Source: an uncultured Gammaproteobacteria bacterium (lineage in GTDB: Bacteria > Pseudomonadota > Gammaproteobacteria > DRJJ01). Taken from it: a DNA stretch of 64,000 bases. The first letter of the stretch is position 1, and the number at the start of each line of letters is the position of its first letter. Made by a program: the position numbers and the translations under genes. Below the pieces are notes generated by a model. That model worked only from the letters and a program-made list of their open reading frames with translations. It was not told where the DNA came from and did no database searches. Shown here piece after piece: positions 39,449 through 49,165 of this stretch. The stretch spans positions 90,996 through 154,995 of the forward strand of contig CAMYJU010000005.1 of the NCBI GenBank assembly GCA_947258795.1. Direction: 5' to 3'.

Positions 39449-39979
39449 ATGAGCAATAACCTCGTCATCACTGCGCTGGGCAAAGACCGCCCCGGTATTA
39501 TCAATGACCTGAGCCAGTCTATCCTGGACTGTGAATGCAATATCGCCGACAGCAGCATGATGGTACTGGGCGGCGAGTTCAGTATCATGCTGATGGTCTC
39601 CGGCAACTGGAACACGATTTCACGGCTGGAACAGATGCTGCCGGAGCTGCAGAAAAAACTCGGGCTGACCCTGCACAGCAAACGTACGGAACAGCGCCAG
39701 TATGGCAATAACCTGCTGCCGTACGCCGTGGATGTCATATCGATCGACCACCCCGGCATCGTCCACCGCCTGGCCAACTTTTTTTCGACACGCAATATCA
39801 ACATCGAGGAACTGAACACAAGCAGTTACTGCGCAGCCCATACCGGCACGCCGATGTTTTCCGCACACCTGGAAGTCGGTATTCCGGCGGACATATCCAT
39901 TGCCGAGCTGCGCGAAACCCTGATGGACTTCTGTGATAGCATGAACCTTGACGCTGTGATCGAACCGATAAAAAACTGA
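39449..39979 (+). CDS. gcvR: GcvR-type ACT-domain regulator
   Basis: The 176-residue protein has two ACT domains. The first begins LVITALGKDRPGIINDLSQSI and the second VDVISIDHPGIVHRLANFF with ELNTSSYCAA. This matches the glycine-cleavage repressor GcvR, which binds GcvA rather than DNA. It precedes bcp by 26 bp on the same strand, the conserved gammaproteobacterial gcvR-bcp pair. Confidence 0.9.
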   Translation: MSNNLVITALGKDRPGIINDLSQSILDCECNIADSSMMVLGGEFSIMLMVSGNWNTISRLEQMLPELQKKLGLTLHSKRTEQRQYGNNLLPYAVDVISIDHPGIVHRLANFFSTRNINIEELNTSSYCAAHTGTPMFSAHLEVGIPADISIAELRETLMDFCDSMNLDAVIEPIKN

Positions 39980-40005
39980 AACCTTAAACCGGAAAGGATA
40001 CAAAT

Positions 40006-40476
40006 ATGGCCAATGTCAGCCTGGGCAAAAAAGTACCGAACCTTGAATTACCGGCAACCGGTGACCAGACCTTCAAACTGTCGGACTGCAAGGGAAAAAA
40101 TATTGTGCTGTACTTTTACCCCAAGGACAGTACGCCTGGCTGTACCCGTGAAGGCCAGGACGTACGTGACAATCATCTCAAGTTCAAGCGTCGCAACACG
40201 CTGGTGTTCGGGATTTCCCGCGACAGTATCAAGTCACACGAAAACTTCAGGGCCAAACAGGGATTCAAATTCGACCTGCTGTCCGATGCCGACGAGACCG
40301 CCTGCAAACTGTTCGATGTCATCAAAATGAAAAATATGTACGGTAAAAAAGTCATGGGAATCGAACGCAGCACCTTCCTGATAGACAGCAAAGGTGTACT
40401 GCGCCATGAATGGCGCAAGGTAAAGGTAGACGGTCATATTGATGAAGTATTGCAGGCAATCAAGGATCTCGATTAA
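40006..40476 (+). CDS. bcp: Thioredoxin-dependent peroxiredoxin BCP
   Basis: The 156-residue peroxiredoxin reduces peroxides. Peroxidatic Cys lies in YFYPKDSTPGCTREGQD. A further Cys in DADETACKLFDV is in the position of an alternative resolving Cys; the i+5 Cys of E. coli BCP is not present. The supporting Arg lies in IERSTFLID. It has a clear AAAGGA site and is coupled with gcvR. Confidence 0.93.
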   Translation: MANVSLGKKVPNLELPATGDQTFKLSDCKGKNIVLYFYPKDSTPGCTREGQDVRDNHLKFKRRNTLVFGISRDSIKSHENFRAKQGFKFDLLSDADETACKLFDVIKMKNMYGKKVMGIERSTFLIDSKGVLRHEWRKVKVDGHIDEVLQAIKDLD

Positions 40477-40522
40477 TCCTGATCAGCCCACATAGAGAAT
40501 GAGAGTCACCGGATAAGTATTC

Positions 40523-41944
40523 ATGTCACCACATATTGGCATAAGTAGCAGTAACCGCCTGTTTGTCCTCGACACCAATGTACTGATGCATGATCCGACC
40601 GCGCTGTTCCGCTTCAAGGAACACGATATCTTCCTGCCGATCATAGTGCTGGAGGAACTGGATAATGCCAAAAAGGGCGTTTCCGAAGTCGCTCGCAATG
40701 CCCGCCAGGCCAGCCGATTTCTGGACACCCTGGTCAGCGGGGCCGGACAGGACGATATCAGCCAGGGTCTACCGCTAATACCACCGCACTATACCGAGGA
40801 ACAACTGGAGAACCCGGCCGGGCGCCTGTTCTTCCAGTCCGGCCGGCTAAGCGGGGAACTGCCAACTTCACTGCCACGCGGCAAGGCCGACAACGACATC
40901 CTGTCAGTGGCCATTGCACTGATTGAGCAGTTTGCCGAAACCCAGGTCACCATCGTTTCCAAGGACATCAACCTGCGCATCAAGGCTGCGATACTCGGTA
41001 TCCATGCGGAGGACTATACCAATGACAAGGTACTGGACGACGTAGACCTGTTATACGGCGGCACCAACCGGCTGCCGGATGACTTCTGGAATCAGCAAGG
41101 TGACCAGCTCGAATCATGGAATAGCGATGGCCGGACCTACTACCGGGTACACGGTGAGTCGACCCAGAGCTGGCATCCGAATGAATTCCTGTACCTGGAT
41201 ACCGAACAGCAGTTTCAGGCACGGGTGTCCGAGACCGGCGAAGACCACGCCACCATCTGTACACTAAATGATTACACCCAGGGCCATCACCCGGTCTGGG
41301 GTATCACCGCGCGCAACCGCGAGCAGAACTATGCACTGAACATGCTGATGGACCCGGAGGTCGATTTCGTCAGCCTGGTTGGTATGGCCGGCACCGGCAA
41401 GACCCTGCTGACCCTTGCAGCCGGCCTGGAACAAACCCTGGAACAGGGTCTGTATAGAGAAATCATTATGACCCGTGTGACCGTACCGGTTGGCGAGGAT
41501 ATCGGTTTCCTGCCCGGTACCGAAGAAGAAAAAATGGCCCCATGGATGGGTGCATTACTGGATAACCTCGAGGTATTGACCGGTAGTGACAACAACGGCG
41601 ACTGGGAACGGGCCGCCACCCAGGACCTGATCCAGAAGCGCATCAAGATACGTTCCCTGAATTTTATGCGCGGCCGCACCTTCCTGAACCGCTTCATTAT
41701 CCTTGATGAGGCCCAGAACCTGACCGCCAAGCAGATGAAGACCCTGATCACGCGCGCCGGCCCCGGCACCAAGGTCGTGTGCCTGGGCAATGTCTCACAA
41801 ATCGATACTCCCTATTTGACTGAAACCAGCTCGGGGCTGACCTATGTTGTGGACCGCTTTAAGAACTGGCCACATAGCGGCCATATCACCCTGACCCGCG
41901 GGGAACGTTCGCGTCTGGCTGACTATGCGTCGGATGTACTCTAG
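40523..41944 (+). CDS. PhoH-family ATPase with N-terminal PIN domain
   Basis: The 473-residue protein joins a PIN nuclease-like domain (residues 12-150: FVLDTNVLMHDP, later KADNDILSVAIAL) to a PhoH NTPase domain. Walker A is VGMAGTGKTLLTLAAG, Walker B is FIILDEAQNLTAKQMKTLITR, and the arginine region is LTRGERSRLADY. PhoH2-type PIN-PhoH fusions act as RNA-unwinding or RNA-cleaving enzymes. Its 3' end overlaps the convergent acyltransferase gene by 59 bp. Confidence 0.9.
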   Translation: MSPHIGISSSNRLFVLDTNVLMHDPTALFRFKEHDIFLPIIVLEELDNAKKGVSEVARNARQASRFLDTLVSGAGQDDISQGLPLIPPHYTEEQLENPAGRLFFQSGRLSGELPTSLPRGKADNDILSVAIALIEQFAETQVTIVSKDINLRIKAAILGIHAEDYTNDKVLDDVDLLYGGTNRLPDDFWNQQGDQLESWNSDGRTYYRVHGESTQSWHPNEFLYLDTEQQFQARVSETGEDHATICTLNDYTQGHHPVWGITARNREQNYALNMLMDPEVDFVSLVGMAGTGKTLLTLAAGLEQTLEQGLYREIIMTRVTVPVGEDIGFLPGTEEEKMAPWMGALLDNLEVLTGSDNNGDWERAATQDLIQKRIKIRSLNFMRGRTFLNRFIILDEAQNLTAKQMKTLITRAGPGTKVVCLGNVSQIDTPYLTETSSGLTYVVDRFKNWPHSGHITLTRGERSRLADYASDVL

Positions 41945-43385
41945 ACCCGGCAGGCTCATCGTCATTGACTGACGGTATGCCACCCCAGCTGGCAATGGAA
42001 TTGGCATAGTAACGGATAATTGCCAGTTCATCGGCCGCCGCCCGGTACAGGCCGTTGTCCTGCTCGACAAACCCTCTGGCCTGTAACATGGCCAGCGCAT
42101 GATTCAGTACACCTTCATAAGCATTGGCGTTAATCGAGATGGGTGCATTCGCACTGCGCAGTTTTTCGATCAGTACCGCCGCCTGCTGTTTCAGTTCCAG
42201 CTCACCTGACCACTGGTCTCCGTTATCCAGTATGACCTTGCACATCAGTGGCACTGGCAGGATCGGTACTACACCCTGGATGCGCCCCATCAGTTCATCG
42301 GCCAGCTTTTCGACCTGTGCAAAGCGTTCATCATGATCCAGCCGCGAAAAAACAATATCCTGTTGCCGGCAATATTGTCTGGCCGATACCGGTTCGCCAA
42401 AGTTGACACTAGCGTAACCGAAACGCCGCCAGCGGTTTCTTTGCGATAACAGCAGATGTTTTGAAATAAAACGCAAACTGGTTTTGATCACAAACCAAAG
42501 ACTGCGCCGTTTTGCTGTTTCATCCAGTTTTCTGAGCAGGGAACGGTCCTCTACCACCCTGTCGTAATTGATCCCGACCGGTACCAGTACGATATCGCGG
42601 TCTTGCTCCGGCTGGTACGCGCGCAGCATGTAGTCCAGGAATCCCAGTCGCGGCGGACGAGCCGTGCCATCCTTGCTCAGACCACCTTCAAGAAATACCG
42701 CCTGACAGACACCAGCATGAGTGGCCATGTACACATAGCGCTCCAGTACCGTGCGGTACAGGGGATTACCGGAGTTGCGGCGTACGAAAAATGCACCCAT
42801 GGAACGAATCAGGGTTTGTAATGGCCAGATCCTGGCCCATTCCCCGACCGCATAGGACAGCGCGGTTTTTTCGGCGACCAGGAAAGACACCAGCAGGTAG
42901 TCCATATTGCTGCGGTGGTTCATCACAAACACCACGGTATCTTCGGGATTAATCCCCACCAGACCACCATTATCAAAATTACCCACACGGATACGGTACA
43001 TCAGGCGCGCTATACCCCTGGACAGCCAGTAGCCGAAACGGAAATAGATATAGGCGTTAAATGATGGCACGATTTCACGTGCATACTGGTACACATAGGA
43101 CTGCGCCACTTCACGTGGCATATCGTTCTCTCTGGCATAGTCGACGACGGCCTGATGCACCTTCTCGTCAAACACCAGTTTATCGATCAGGACCTGCCGT
43201 TTGGTCAGCTGGAATGGCCGCACCTCGATGTCCAGGCGCTTGTTGACCTCGTTAATCACGCGATTGACCCGGCGCCTGAGATACCAGCGCACACCGGGCA
43301 ACAGAATACGGTCGATCACCAGCGCGATGGATAACAGTATTAACAGGACGAGCAGCCAGACCGAGATTGTGACTTGCTCATCCAT
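41886..43385 (-). CDS. PlsB-like glycerol-phosphate acyltransferase
   Basis: The 499-residue protein has an N-terminal membrane anchor (residues 9-28). A plsC-type acyltransferase domain carries the HX4D motif in VMNHRSNMDYLLVSF, the FVRRNSGNPLYRTVLERYV segment and the substrate motif VFLEGGLSKDG. Layout and motifs resemble the catalytic part of PlsB but the protein is shorter than E. coli PlsB (about 800). It would acylate glycerol-3-phosphate or a lysophospholipid. Three bases separate it from the downstream AI-2E-family gene. Confidence 0.83.
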   Translation of the reverse strand: MDEQVTISVWLLVLLILLSIALVIDRILLPGVRWYLRRRVNRVINEVNKRLDIEVRPFQLTKRQVLIDKLVFDEKVHQAVVDYARENDMPREVAQSYVYQYAREIVPSFNAYIYFRFGYWLSRGIARLMYRIRVGNFDNGGLVGINPEDTVVFVMNHRSNMDYLLVSFLVAEKTALSYAVGEWARIWPLQTLIRSMGAFFVRRNSGNPLYRTVLERYVYMATHAGVCQAVFLEGGLSKDGTARPPRLGFLDYMLRAYQPEQDRDIVLVPVGINYDRVVEDRSLLRKLDETAKRRSLWFVIKTSLRFISKHLLLSQRNRWRRFGYASVNFGEPVSARQYCRQQDIVFSRLDHDERFAQVEKLADELMGRIQGVVPILPVPLMCKVILDNGDQWSGELELKQQAAVLIEKLRSANAPISINANAYEGVLNHALAMLQARGFVEQDNGLYRAAADELAIIRYYANSIASWGGIPSVNDDEPAGSRVHPTHSQPDANVPRGSG

Positions 43386-43387
43386 AA

Positions 43388-44470
43388 CTAGCCCTGTTGT
43401 TTGATACGTTGCCCGTCGACCCCTGTTTCAAATCTTGGCCAGGCCACCATGACCGCCTGCACCAGTGTCGCCAGCGGTATCGCGAAAAACACACCCCAGA
43501 AACCCCACATGCCACCAAACACCAGCACCGACACGATAATTGCGATCGGGTGCAGGTTGACCACCTCTGAAAACAGTATCGGCACCACTACATTACCATC
43601 AATGGCCTGAATAATGCCGTAAACGACCATGACGTAAGCGAAATCACTACTCAGCCCCCATTGATAATACGCAATCAGCGCGACCGGGATGGTAACCACC
43701 GCCGCACCGATATAGGGTATCAGCACCGACAGCCCGACCATCAGCGACAGCAACAGTGCGAACTGTAGCCCCATCAGTATGAACGCAATGTAGGTCGCCA
43801 CCCAGACCAGCAGGATTTCAATCATCTTGCCGCGTACATAGTTGCCGATCTGCCGGTCTACGTCCTGCCATATCTGGCGCACCAGACCGAGATCGGACGG
43901 CAGGTATGAGCGCATCCACGCCAGTATCTTGTCCTTGTCTTTCAGAAAGAAAAACACCAGCAACGGCATCAGCACCAGGTACACCAGCAGCGTGATCAGG
44001 CTGACCACCGATGTCAGCGACAGGGACAGAGCATGCTGTCCCATACTGGCCAACTCGGCACGTATGCCATTGATCAGTTCATCGACCTGGTCCTCGGAAA
44101 AAAACTGCGGATACAGTTCCGGCAGACGCAATAACAAGGCATGACCCCTGGTCATCATGTTCGGCAGTTCCTGTACCAGCTGTGCGATCTGGTTGGACAG
44201 CAATGGCATCAAACCCAGCAGCACAAAGATCAGCACCGTGAAAAACAGGATCACGATGACCGAAACCACCAGCAGGCGCGGCATTTTCAGCGACTGGGTT
44301 TGCCTGACCACCCCTTCCAGCAGATAGGCGATCACGATACTGGCCAGTACCGGTATCAGCATATCCCCGAGCAGCAGGATCACGGCAAATGCGGTCACCA
44401 GCAGGCCGGTCAGGATAACCACCTGGGGATCGGAAAAATGCCGGTCAAACCAGTCGCGAATCAAACCCAT
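43388..44470 (-). CDS. AI-2E family transporter (PerM-like membrane protein)
   Basis: The 360-residue polytopic protein has about eight spans and the family pattern: DMLIPVLASIVIAYLLEGVV near the N-terminus, a periplasmic helical region (LPNMMTRGHALL onward), and the GLSVLIPYIGAAVVTIPVALIA and FGGMWGFWGVFFAIPLATLV segments in the C-terminal half. Members export quorum signals or act as Na+/H+ antiporters; the cargo here is unknown. It starts one base after the small gene upstream. Confidence 0.88.
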   Translation of the reverse strand: MGLIRDWFDRHFSDPQVVILTGLLVTAFAVILLLGDMLIPVLASIVIAYLLEGVVRQTQSLKMPRLLVVSVIVILFFTVLIFVLLGLMPLLSNQIAQLVQELPNMMTRGHALLLRLPELYPQFFSEDQVDELINGIRAELASMGQHALSLSLTSVVSLITLLVYLVLMPLLVFFFLKDKDKILAWMRSYLPSDLGLVRQIWQDVDRQIGNYVRGKMIEILLVWVATYIAFILMGLQFALLLSLMVGLSVLIPYIGAAVVTIPVALIAYYQWGLSSDFAYVMVVYGIIQAIDGNVVVPILFSEVVNLHPIAIIVSVLVFGGMWGFWGVFFAIPLATLVQAVMVAWPRFETGVDGQRIKQQG

Positions 44471-44471
44471 A

Positions 44472-44813
44472 TCAGGACTCTTTCAGTCGTTTATAGTATT
44501 TTGAAAAAACGGCTTCCAGCTCGTCTATGACCTCGACCGCCGCACGCCCTTGCAGCATATGTTCCGCCATCAATGACGATGCCTCATTCAGCAGGTGCTG
44601 TTTATCCAGCATGGGATAGGTCCGGTTAAGCCGCTTCATTGCTGCAACCACTGATTCCTGCTGCGGACGGGGAATCTGTTCCGGCTCGGAGATGACCCTC
44701 TCCAGCGGACCCTGTTGGTCAAGCAGGAAGCGGGCAAAGTCCAGTAGTTGTTGCTGCCGTTCCCTGTTCAGCTGTTCGAATGCGGTTTGCAGTTCCTTGT
44801 CGAGCTGGTCCAT
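44472..44813 (-). CDS. Hypothetical helical protein
   Basis: The 113-residue soluble protein is all-helical with no membrane span. N-terminal heptad-like pattern LDKELQTAFEQLNRERQQQLLDFARFLL. No recognised family. It ends one base before the AI-2E transporter gene and follows the LysR gene by about 40 bp, so it is probably part of the same minus-strand operon. Confidence 0.7.
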   Translation of the reverse strand: MDQLDKELQTAFEQLNRERQQQLLDFARFLLDQQGPLERVISEPEQIPRPQQESVVAAMKRLNRTYPMLDKQHLLNEASSLMAEHMLQGRAAVEVIDELEAVFSKYYKRLKES

Positions 44814-44852
44814 TATCCAGTATTGCCCGCCATCAGGCTCCGTAGCGCTGAA

Positions 44853-45812
44853 CTACACTGCTTTACCCGTCACCACGCCAGCAACCTCACCCTCCAGGTC
44901 AAGATATTCCGGCTGCTGATGTTCCTTGCAATAGTTACGTGCGAATTCCAGTAATTCGTCCATCGCGCGGTGACGGAATTTCTGCTTCTGATAAACGAAA
45001 GAAAACGGTCTTTCCAGTTTCGGCTCCAGTGGTACTGCCCGCAGCGTACCCAGTCGCAGCTCTTTCATAATCGTGGCACGTGAGGTTATGGAGATACCCA
45101 TACCGGCCTCGACTGCCCCCTTTACCGCTTCCGGGCTGCCCAGTTCCATACATATCTTCAGGTCACAGGCTTCGATACCTTTTCCACCCAGGTGTTCGGA
45201 AATCACTTCACGGGTGCCCGAGCCTTCCTCCCGGCAGATAAAAGGATACTCGAGCAGTTTTGCGACCGTGGCTACCGGCTCATCGGCGAGCGGGTGGCCG
45301 GGTGGCACGATGGTGACCAACTGGTCATTGCGGCAGCGTTCCACCACCAGGTTCTTGTTCGCAACCTGTGCCTCGACCACACCCAGATCGATATCGTTGT
45401 TTTCGACCATGTGCACAATGCCATCGGTATTGGACACCTTCAGGTGCACATTGACATCCGGGTAGTGTTTTTTGAAATCACCAAGCAAGGCCGGCAACAT
45501 ATATTCCGCAATCGTGGTACTGGCGCCGATATTCAACACTCCACTGATATCACCGGTGACATCCCGAACCGCATTGGACATCTCAGCATACAGCTCGAAG
45601 ATTTTGTCGGCGAAACGGTAGACCTGGTGACCGGCCTCGGTCAGGCTGATGCGGTTATGGGTACGATCGAACAGGCGGGTATTGAACTGTTCTTCCAGTT
45701 GACGGACCTGAAAGGTAACCGCAGGCTGGGTCATATGCAGGGTTTCGGCCGCCTTGGTGAAACTCAGCATTTTAGCCACGGTATGAAATACCTGTAATCG
45801 TCGATCAGCCAT
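44853..45812 (-). CDS. LysR-family transcriptional regulator
   Basis: The 319-residue protein has the N-terminal winged helix-turn-helix (LQVFHTVAKMLSFTKAAETLHMTQPAVTFQVRQLEEQF) and a LysR substrate-binding domain (residues 90-295, with GVLNIGASTTIAEYMLPALL and CREEGSGTREVISEHL). The latter motif is found in CysB/CbbR/CysL-like regulators, which often respond to small anions or Calvin-cycle and sulfur metabolites; the effector is not predictable. It lies downstream of the RND pump genes on the same strand after a 110-bp A+T-rich gap. Confidence 0.88.
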   Translation of the reverse strand: MADRRLQVFHTVAKMLSFTKAAETLHMTQPAVTFQVRQLEEQFNTRLFDRTHNRISLTEAGHQVYRFADKIFELYAEMSNAVRDVTGDISGVLNIGASTTIAEYMLPALLGDFKKHYPDVNVHLKVSNTDGIVHMVENNDIDLGVVEAQVANKNLVVERCRNDQLVTIVPPGHPLADEPVATVAKLLEYPFICREEGSGTREVISEHLGGKGIEACDLKICMELGSPEAVKGAVEAGMGISITSRATIMKELRLGTLRAVPLEPKLERPFSFVYQKQKFRHRAMDELLEFARNYCKEHQQPEYLDLEGEVAGVVTGKAV

Positions 45813-45923
45813 GCCCGCCTCGTCATCAAATCATTGTAAAGGTGAATATTACCAAAATTAAATATAAATTAATATTATAGGTGGACAATTTTTCTTGCGG
45901 CCAGATCGGCTGGCTGCTCAATA

Positions 45924-48900
45924 TCAGACTGTCTGTATCGGCTTGTGACGCATCAAGGCGTAGTACATCACCGGAATTACCAGCAAAGTCAACAAGGTAG
46001 ACACCAGTATCCCGAAGATCAGTGACACCGCCAGACCACTGAATATCGGATCGGTGATAATAAACAGCGCACCGAGCATGGCTGCTGCACCGGTCAGTGC
46101 GATCGGCTTGGCCCTGACCATCACCGACTGGATAACGGCCTCCTGGAAATCCTGTCCCTGGCCGAGTTGTTCATTGATGAAATCCACCAGCAGGATAGAA
46201 TTACGCACAATGATGCCGGCCAGCGCTATCATGCCAATCATCGAGGTTGCGGTAAATTTCATGCCCAACAGCGCATGACCCGGCATCACACCGAGGATGG
46301 TTAACGGGATCGGAGCCATAATAATCAACGGCACAAGATAGGATCTGAACTGGGCCACCACCAGCAGGTAGATCAGCAACAGGCCGACCGAATAGGCAAT
46401 CCCCATATCGCGAAAGGTCTCATAGGTAATCTGCCATTCACCATCCCATTTCAGGCTGTATTCATAGGGCTCGGGTGTATTGATCAGGTATTGCTGCACG
46501 GCCTTGCCATGCGCTAGCGGCTGCTCCTTGAGCTGCGCAAACAGATCGAACATGCCGTATAACGGACTATCCAGTTCACCAGCCATGTCACCGGTCACAT
46601 ACACCAGCGGCAGCAGGTCCTTGTGGTAGATACTGACTTCACGGGTCTGTTCCTGCACCTGTACGACCTCGGACAGCGCGACCAGCACACCCGAGCGACT
46701 GCGCAATTTCATTGCCAGTACCTTGTCGATCGCGGTCTTGTCGGTGACATCCATTTCCAGCCTGATCGGCACCGGGTATTTCACATTGCCACCATGCAGA
46801 TAACCGACATCACTGCCCGACAGGGCCGTTTTGATCGCTGTAGCCACTTCCTGCTGGGACACGCCCAGCAACGCGGCCCGGGTGCGATCGATCCTGATCA
46901 CCAGGCGCAGCGAACGATGCTCGATACTATCATCCACATCGATGATATCCGCAGTCTCTTCCATTGCCTTGCGTACCTGACGCGCAACCCTGAGCTGACC
47001 TTCATAGTCGATCCCGTAAACCTCGGCCACCAGTGGCGACATAACCGGTGGACCCGGGGGTACCTCGACGATTTTGACATTGGCGTTCAGTGACTTGCCA
47101 ATGGCCTGCAGCGGCTCGCGCATGGCCAGCGCAATCTCGTGACTCTTGCGCTCGCGCTCTGACTTGTCGACCAGGTTAACCTGTATATCCGCGACATTGG
47201 CTCCCTTGCGCAGGTAATACTGTCGCACCAGTCCATTGAAATTGATCGGCGCAGCCGTACCCACATAGACCTGGTAGTCGGTCACCTCGGGTACACTGGC
47301 GATATAGCGCGCCAGGTCCTGCATCACACGCGCGGTTTGTTCGGGCGGACTGCCTTCCGGCATATCCACCACTACCTGGAACTCGGACTTGTTATCAAAC
47401 GGCAGCATCTTCAGCACCACCAGTTTGAGCCCGGCCAGACCGACCGACGCGACCATCAGAGCAACGATGCCCAGCGCCAGCCAGCGACGTGCTGCCCGGC
47501 CGGCATCTGCACGTAGGAACGGTGTTAATAATCGACGTACCAGCCGCTCGAAACCGCTGCCCGCAGATGACTCGCCGGCCGGGATGGCCTGATGATGCGC
47601 TTCCTGGCCACGCATGACCTTGTAGGTCAGCCAGGGGGTAATCACAAACGCAACGGCCAGCGAGATCAGCATACCGATACTGGCGTTGATCGGTATCGGG
47701 CTCATATACGGGCCCATCAGGCCGGTCACAAAGGCCATCGGCAGCAAAGCTGCGATTACCGCAAAGGTAGCCAGTATGGTTGGTCCGCCGACTTCGTCGA
47801 CCGCCAGCGGGATCGCCTCGACCAGTCGCTTGCGACCCATTTGCATATGCCGGTGGATATTCTCGACCACGACGATCGCATCATCGACCAGAATACCGAT
47901 TGAGAATATCAACGCAAACAGGGACACCCGGTTCAGGGTGAAGCCCCAGGCCCAGGACGCGAACAGGGTCAGCGCCAGGGTAACGATCACGGCGGTGCCA
48001 ACGATAATGGCCTCGCGCCAGCCCAGTGCCCATAAAACCAGCAGTACGACGAACGCGGTTGCAAACGCAAGCTTGCCAATCAGTTTTCTGGCCTTCTGGT
48101 CCGCAGTCACACCATAGTTACGGGTCACGGTCGCTTCGATGCCTTCCGGAACAACCACACCCTTGAGCTGTTCAAAGCGCTGTATGACCTGCTGTGCGAT
48201 ATCAACCGCATTGGTACCCGGCTTCTTTGCGACCGCTATGGTCACTGCCGGTGATTCCCCCTGCAATGTGATCCCTTTACTGGCCGCGGCCGGACCGCTA
48301 CCGATCCAGGTGTACTGTTCGGGCTGATCCGGGCCATGACGCACCGTAGCCACATCACTCAGGTAGACCGGTGCACCGTCGTGTACGGCGACCACCAGTG
48401 AGGCAATATCGTTCACGCTGTCCAGGAAGCTGCCGGCCTTGACCAGGATCTCCTGGTTGTCCGCAATCAGCGAACCGGCATCATAGGAATTATTGGCCAT
48501 TTGCAGCGCAGTCTGCATTTCATGCAGGGTAATGTCGTAACCGGACATACGCTGCGGGTCCAGCAATACATGCACCACCCGTTCCGGACCACCAATGGTA
48601 TATATATCGCGTGTACCCGGTACGCGTTTCAGCTCTGCTTCCACCGCGTGTGCGACCTTGGCCAGATCAAAGGCGCCACGCTGCGGATCTTCGGTCCACA
48701 GGGTCAGGCTGACTATCGGTACATCGTCGATACCCTTGGGTTTGACAATCGGCTGGCTGACACCGAGATTGGCCGGCAGCCAGTCCTGGTTGGAATAGAG
48801 TTTGTTATACAGGCGTACGATCGCGCTTTCACGCGCCTCGCCCACCCTGAACTCGACCGTCAGCACGGACTGGCCCGGACGGGAAACCGAGTACACATGC

Positions 48901-49154
48901 TTGATGCCATCGATTTCAGACAGCACTTGCTCGGCCGGTGTACTGACCAGGTGTTCGACCTCGGAGGCGGTCGCACCCGGGAACGCGATAAACACATTGG
49001 CAAAGGTGACGTCGATCTGTGGCTCTTCCTCACGCGGTGTTATCAGCACCGCGAATACACCCAGCAGAAATCCGGTCAGCGCCAGTAACAGGGTTATTTC
49101 GGTCAGCAGGAATTTTCGGGCGATGGTTCCTGAGATGCCCAGTTTTTCAGCCAT
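45924..49154 (-). CDS. RND-family efflux permease
   Basis: The 1,076-residue inner-membrane pump has the twelve-span, two-loop RND layout. TM4 carries the paired Asp proton-relay residues (FSIGILVDDAIVVVENIHRHM), and TM10-12 appear at the C-terminal end (LAGIIVRNSILLVDFINEQ). N-terminal motif TPREEEPQIDVTFANVFIAFPGATASEVE. It belongs to the group with distant resemblance to MdtB/CusA-type pumps; substrates unknown. It forms an operon with the membrane fusion protein gene upstream (12-bp gap). Confidence 0.92.
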   Translation of the reverse strand: MAEKLGISGTIARKFLLTEITLLLALTGFLLGVFAVLITPREEEPQIDVTFANVFIAFPGATASEVEHLVSTPAEQVLSEIDGIKHVYSVSRPGQSVLTVEFRVGEARESAIVRLYNKLYSNQDWLPANLGVSQPIVKPKGIDDVPIVSLTLWTEDPQRGAFDLAKVAHAVEAELKRVPGTRDIYTIGGPERVVHVLLDPQRMSGYDITLHEMQTALQMANNSYDAGSLIADNQEILVKAGSFLDSVNDIASLVVAVHDGAPVYLSDVATVRHGPDQPEQYTWIGSGPAAASKGITLQGESPAVTIAVAKKPGTNAVDIAQQVIQRFEQLKGVVVPEGIEATVTRNYGVTADQKARKLIGKLAFATAFVVLLVLWALGWREAIIVGTAVIVTLALTLFASWAWGFTLNRVSLFALIFSIGILVDDAIVVVENIHRHMQMGRKRLVEAIPLAVDEVGGPTILATFAVIAALLPMAFVTGLMGPYMSPIPINASIGMLISLAVAFVITPWLTYKVMRGQEAHHQAIPAGESSAGSGFERLVRRLLTPFLRADAGRAARRWLALGIVALMVASVGLAGLKLVVLKMLPFDNKSEFQVVVDMPEGSPPEQTARVMQDLARYIASVPEVTDYQVYVGTAAPINFNGLVRQYYLRKGANVADIQVNLVDKSERERKSHEIALAMREPLQAIGKSLNANVKIVEVPPGPPVMSPLVAEVYGIDYEGQLRVARQVRKAMEETADIIDVDDSIEHRSLRLVIRIDRTRAALLGVSQQEVATAIKTALSGSDVGYLHGGNVKYPVPIRLEMDVTDKTAIDKVLAMKLRSRSGVLVALSEVVQVQEQTREVSIYHKDLLPLVYVTGDMAGELDSPLYGMFDLFAQLKEQPLAHGKAVQQYLINTPEPYEYSLKWDGEWQITYETFRDMGIAYSVGLLLIYLLVVAQFRSYLVPLIIMAPIPLTILGVMPGHALLGMKFTATSMIGMIALAGIIVRNSILLVDFINEQLGQGQDFQEAVIQSVMVRAKPIALTGAAAMLGALFIITDPIFSGLAVSLIFGILVSTLLTLLVIPVMYYALMRHKPIQTV

Positions 49155-49165
49155 GCCAGAGATCC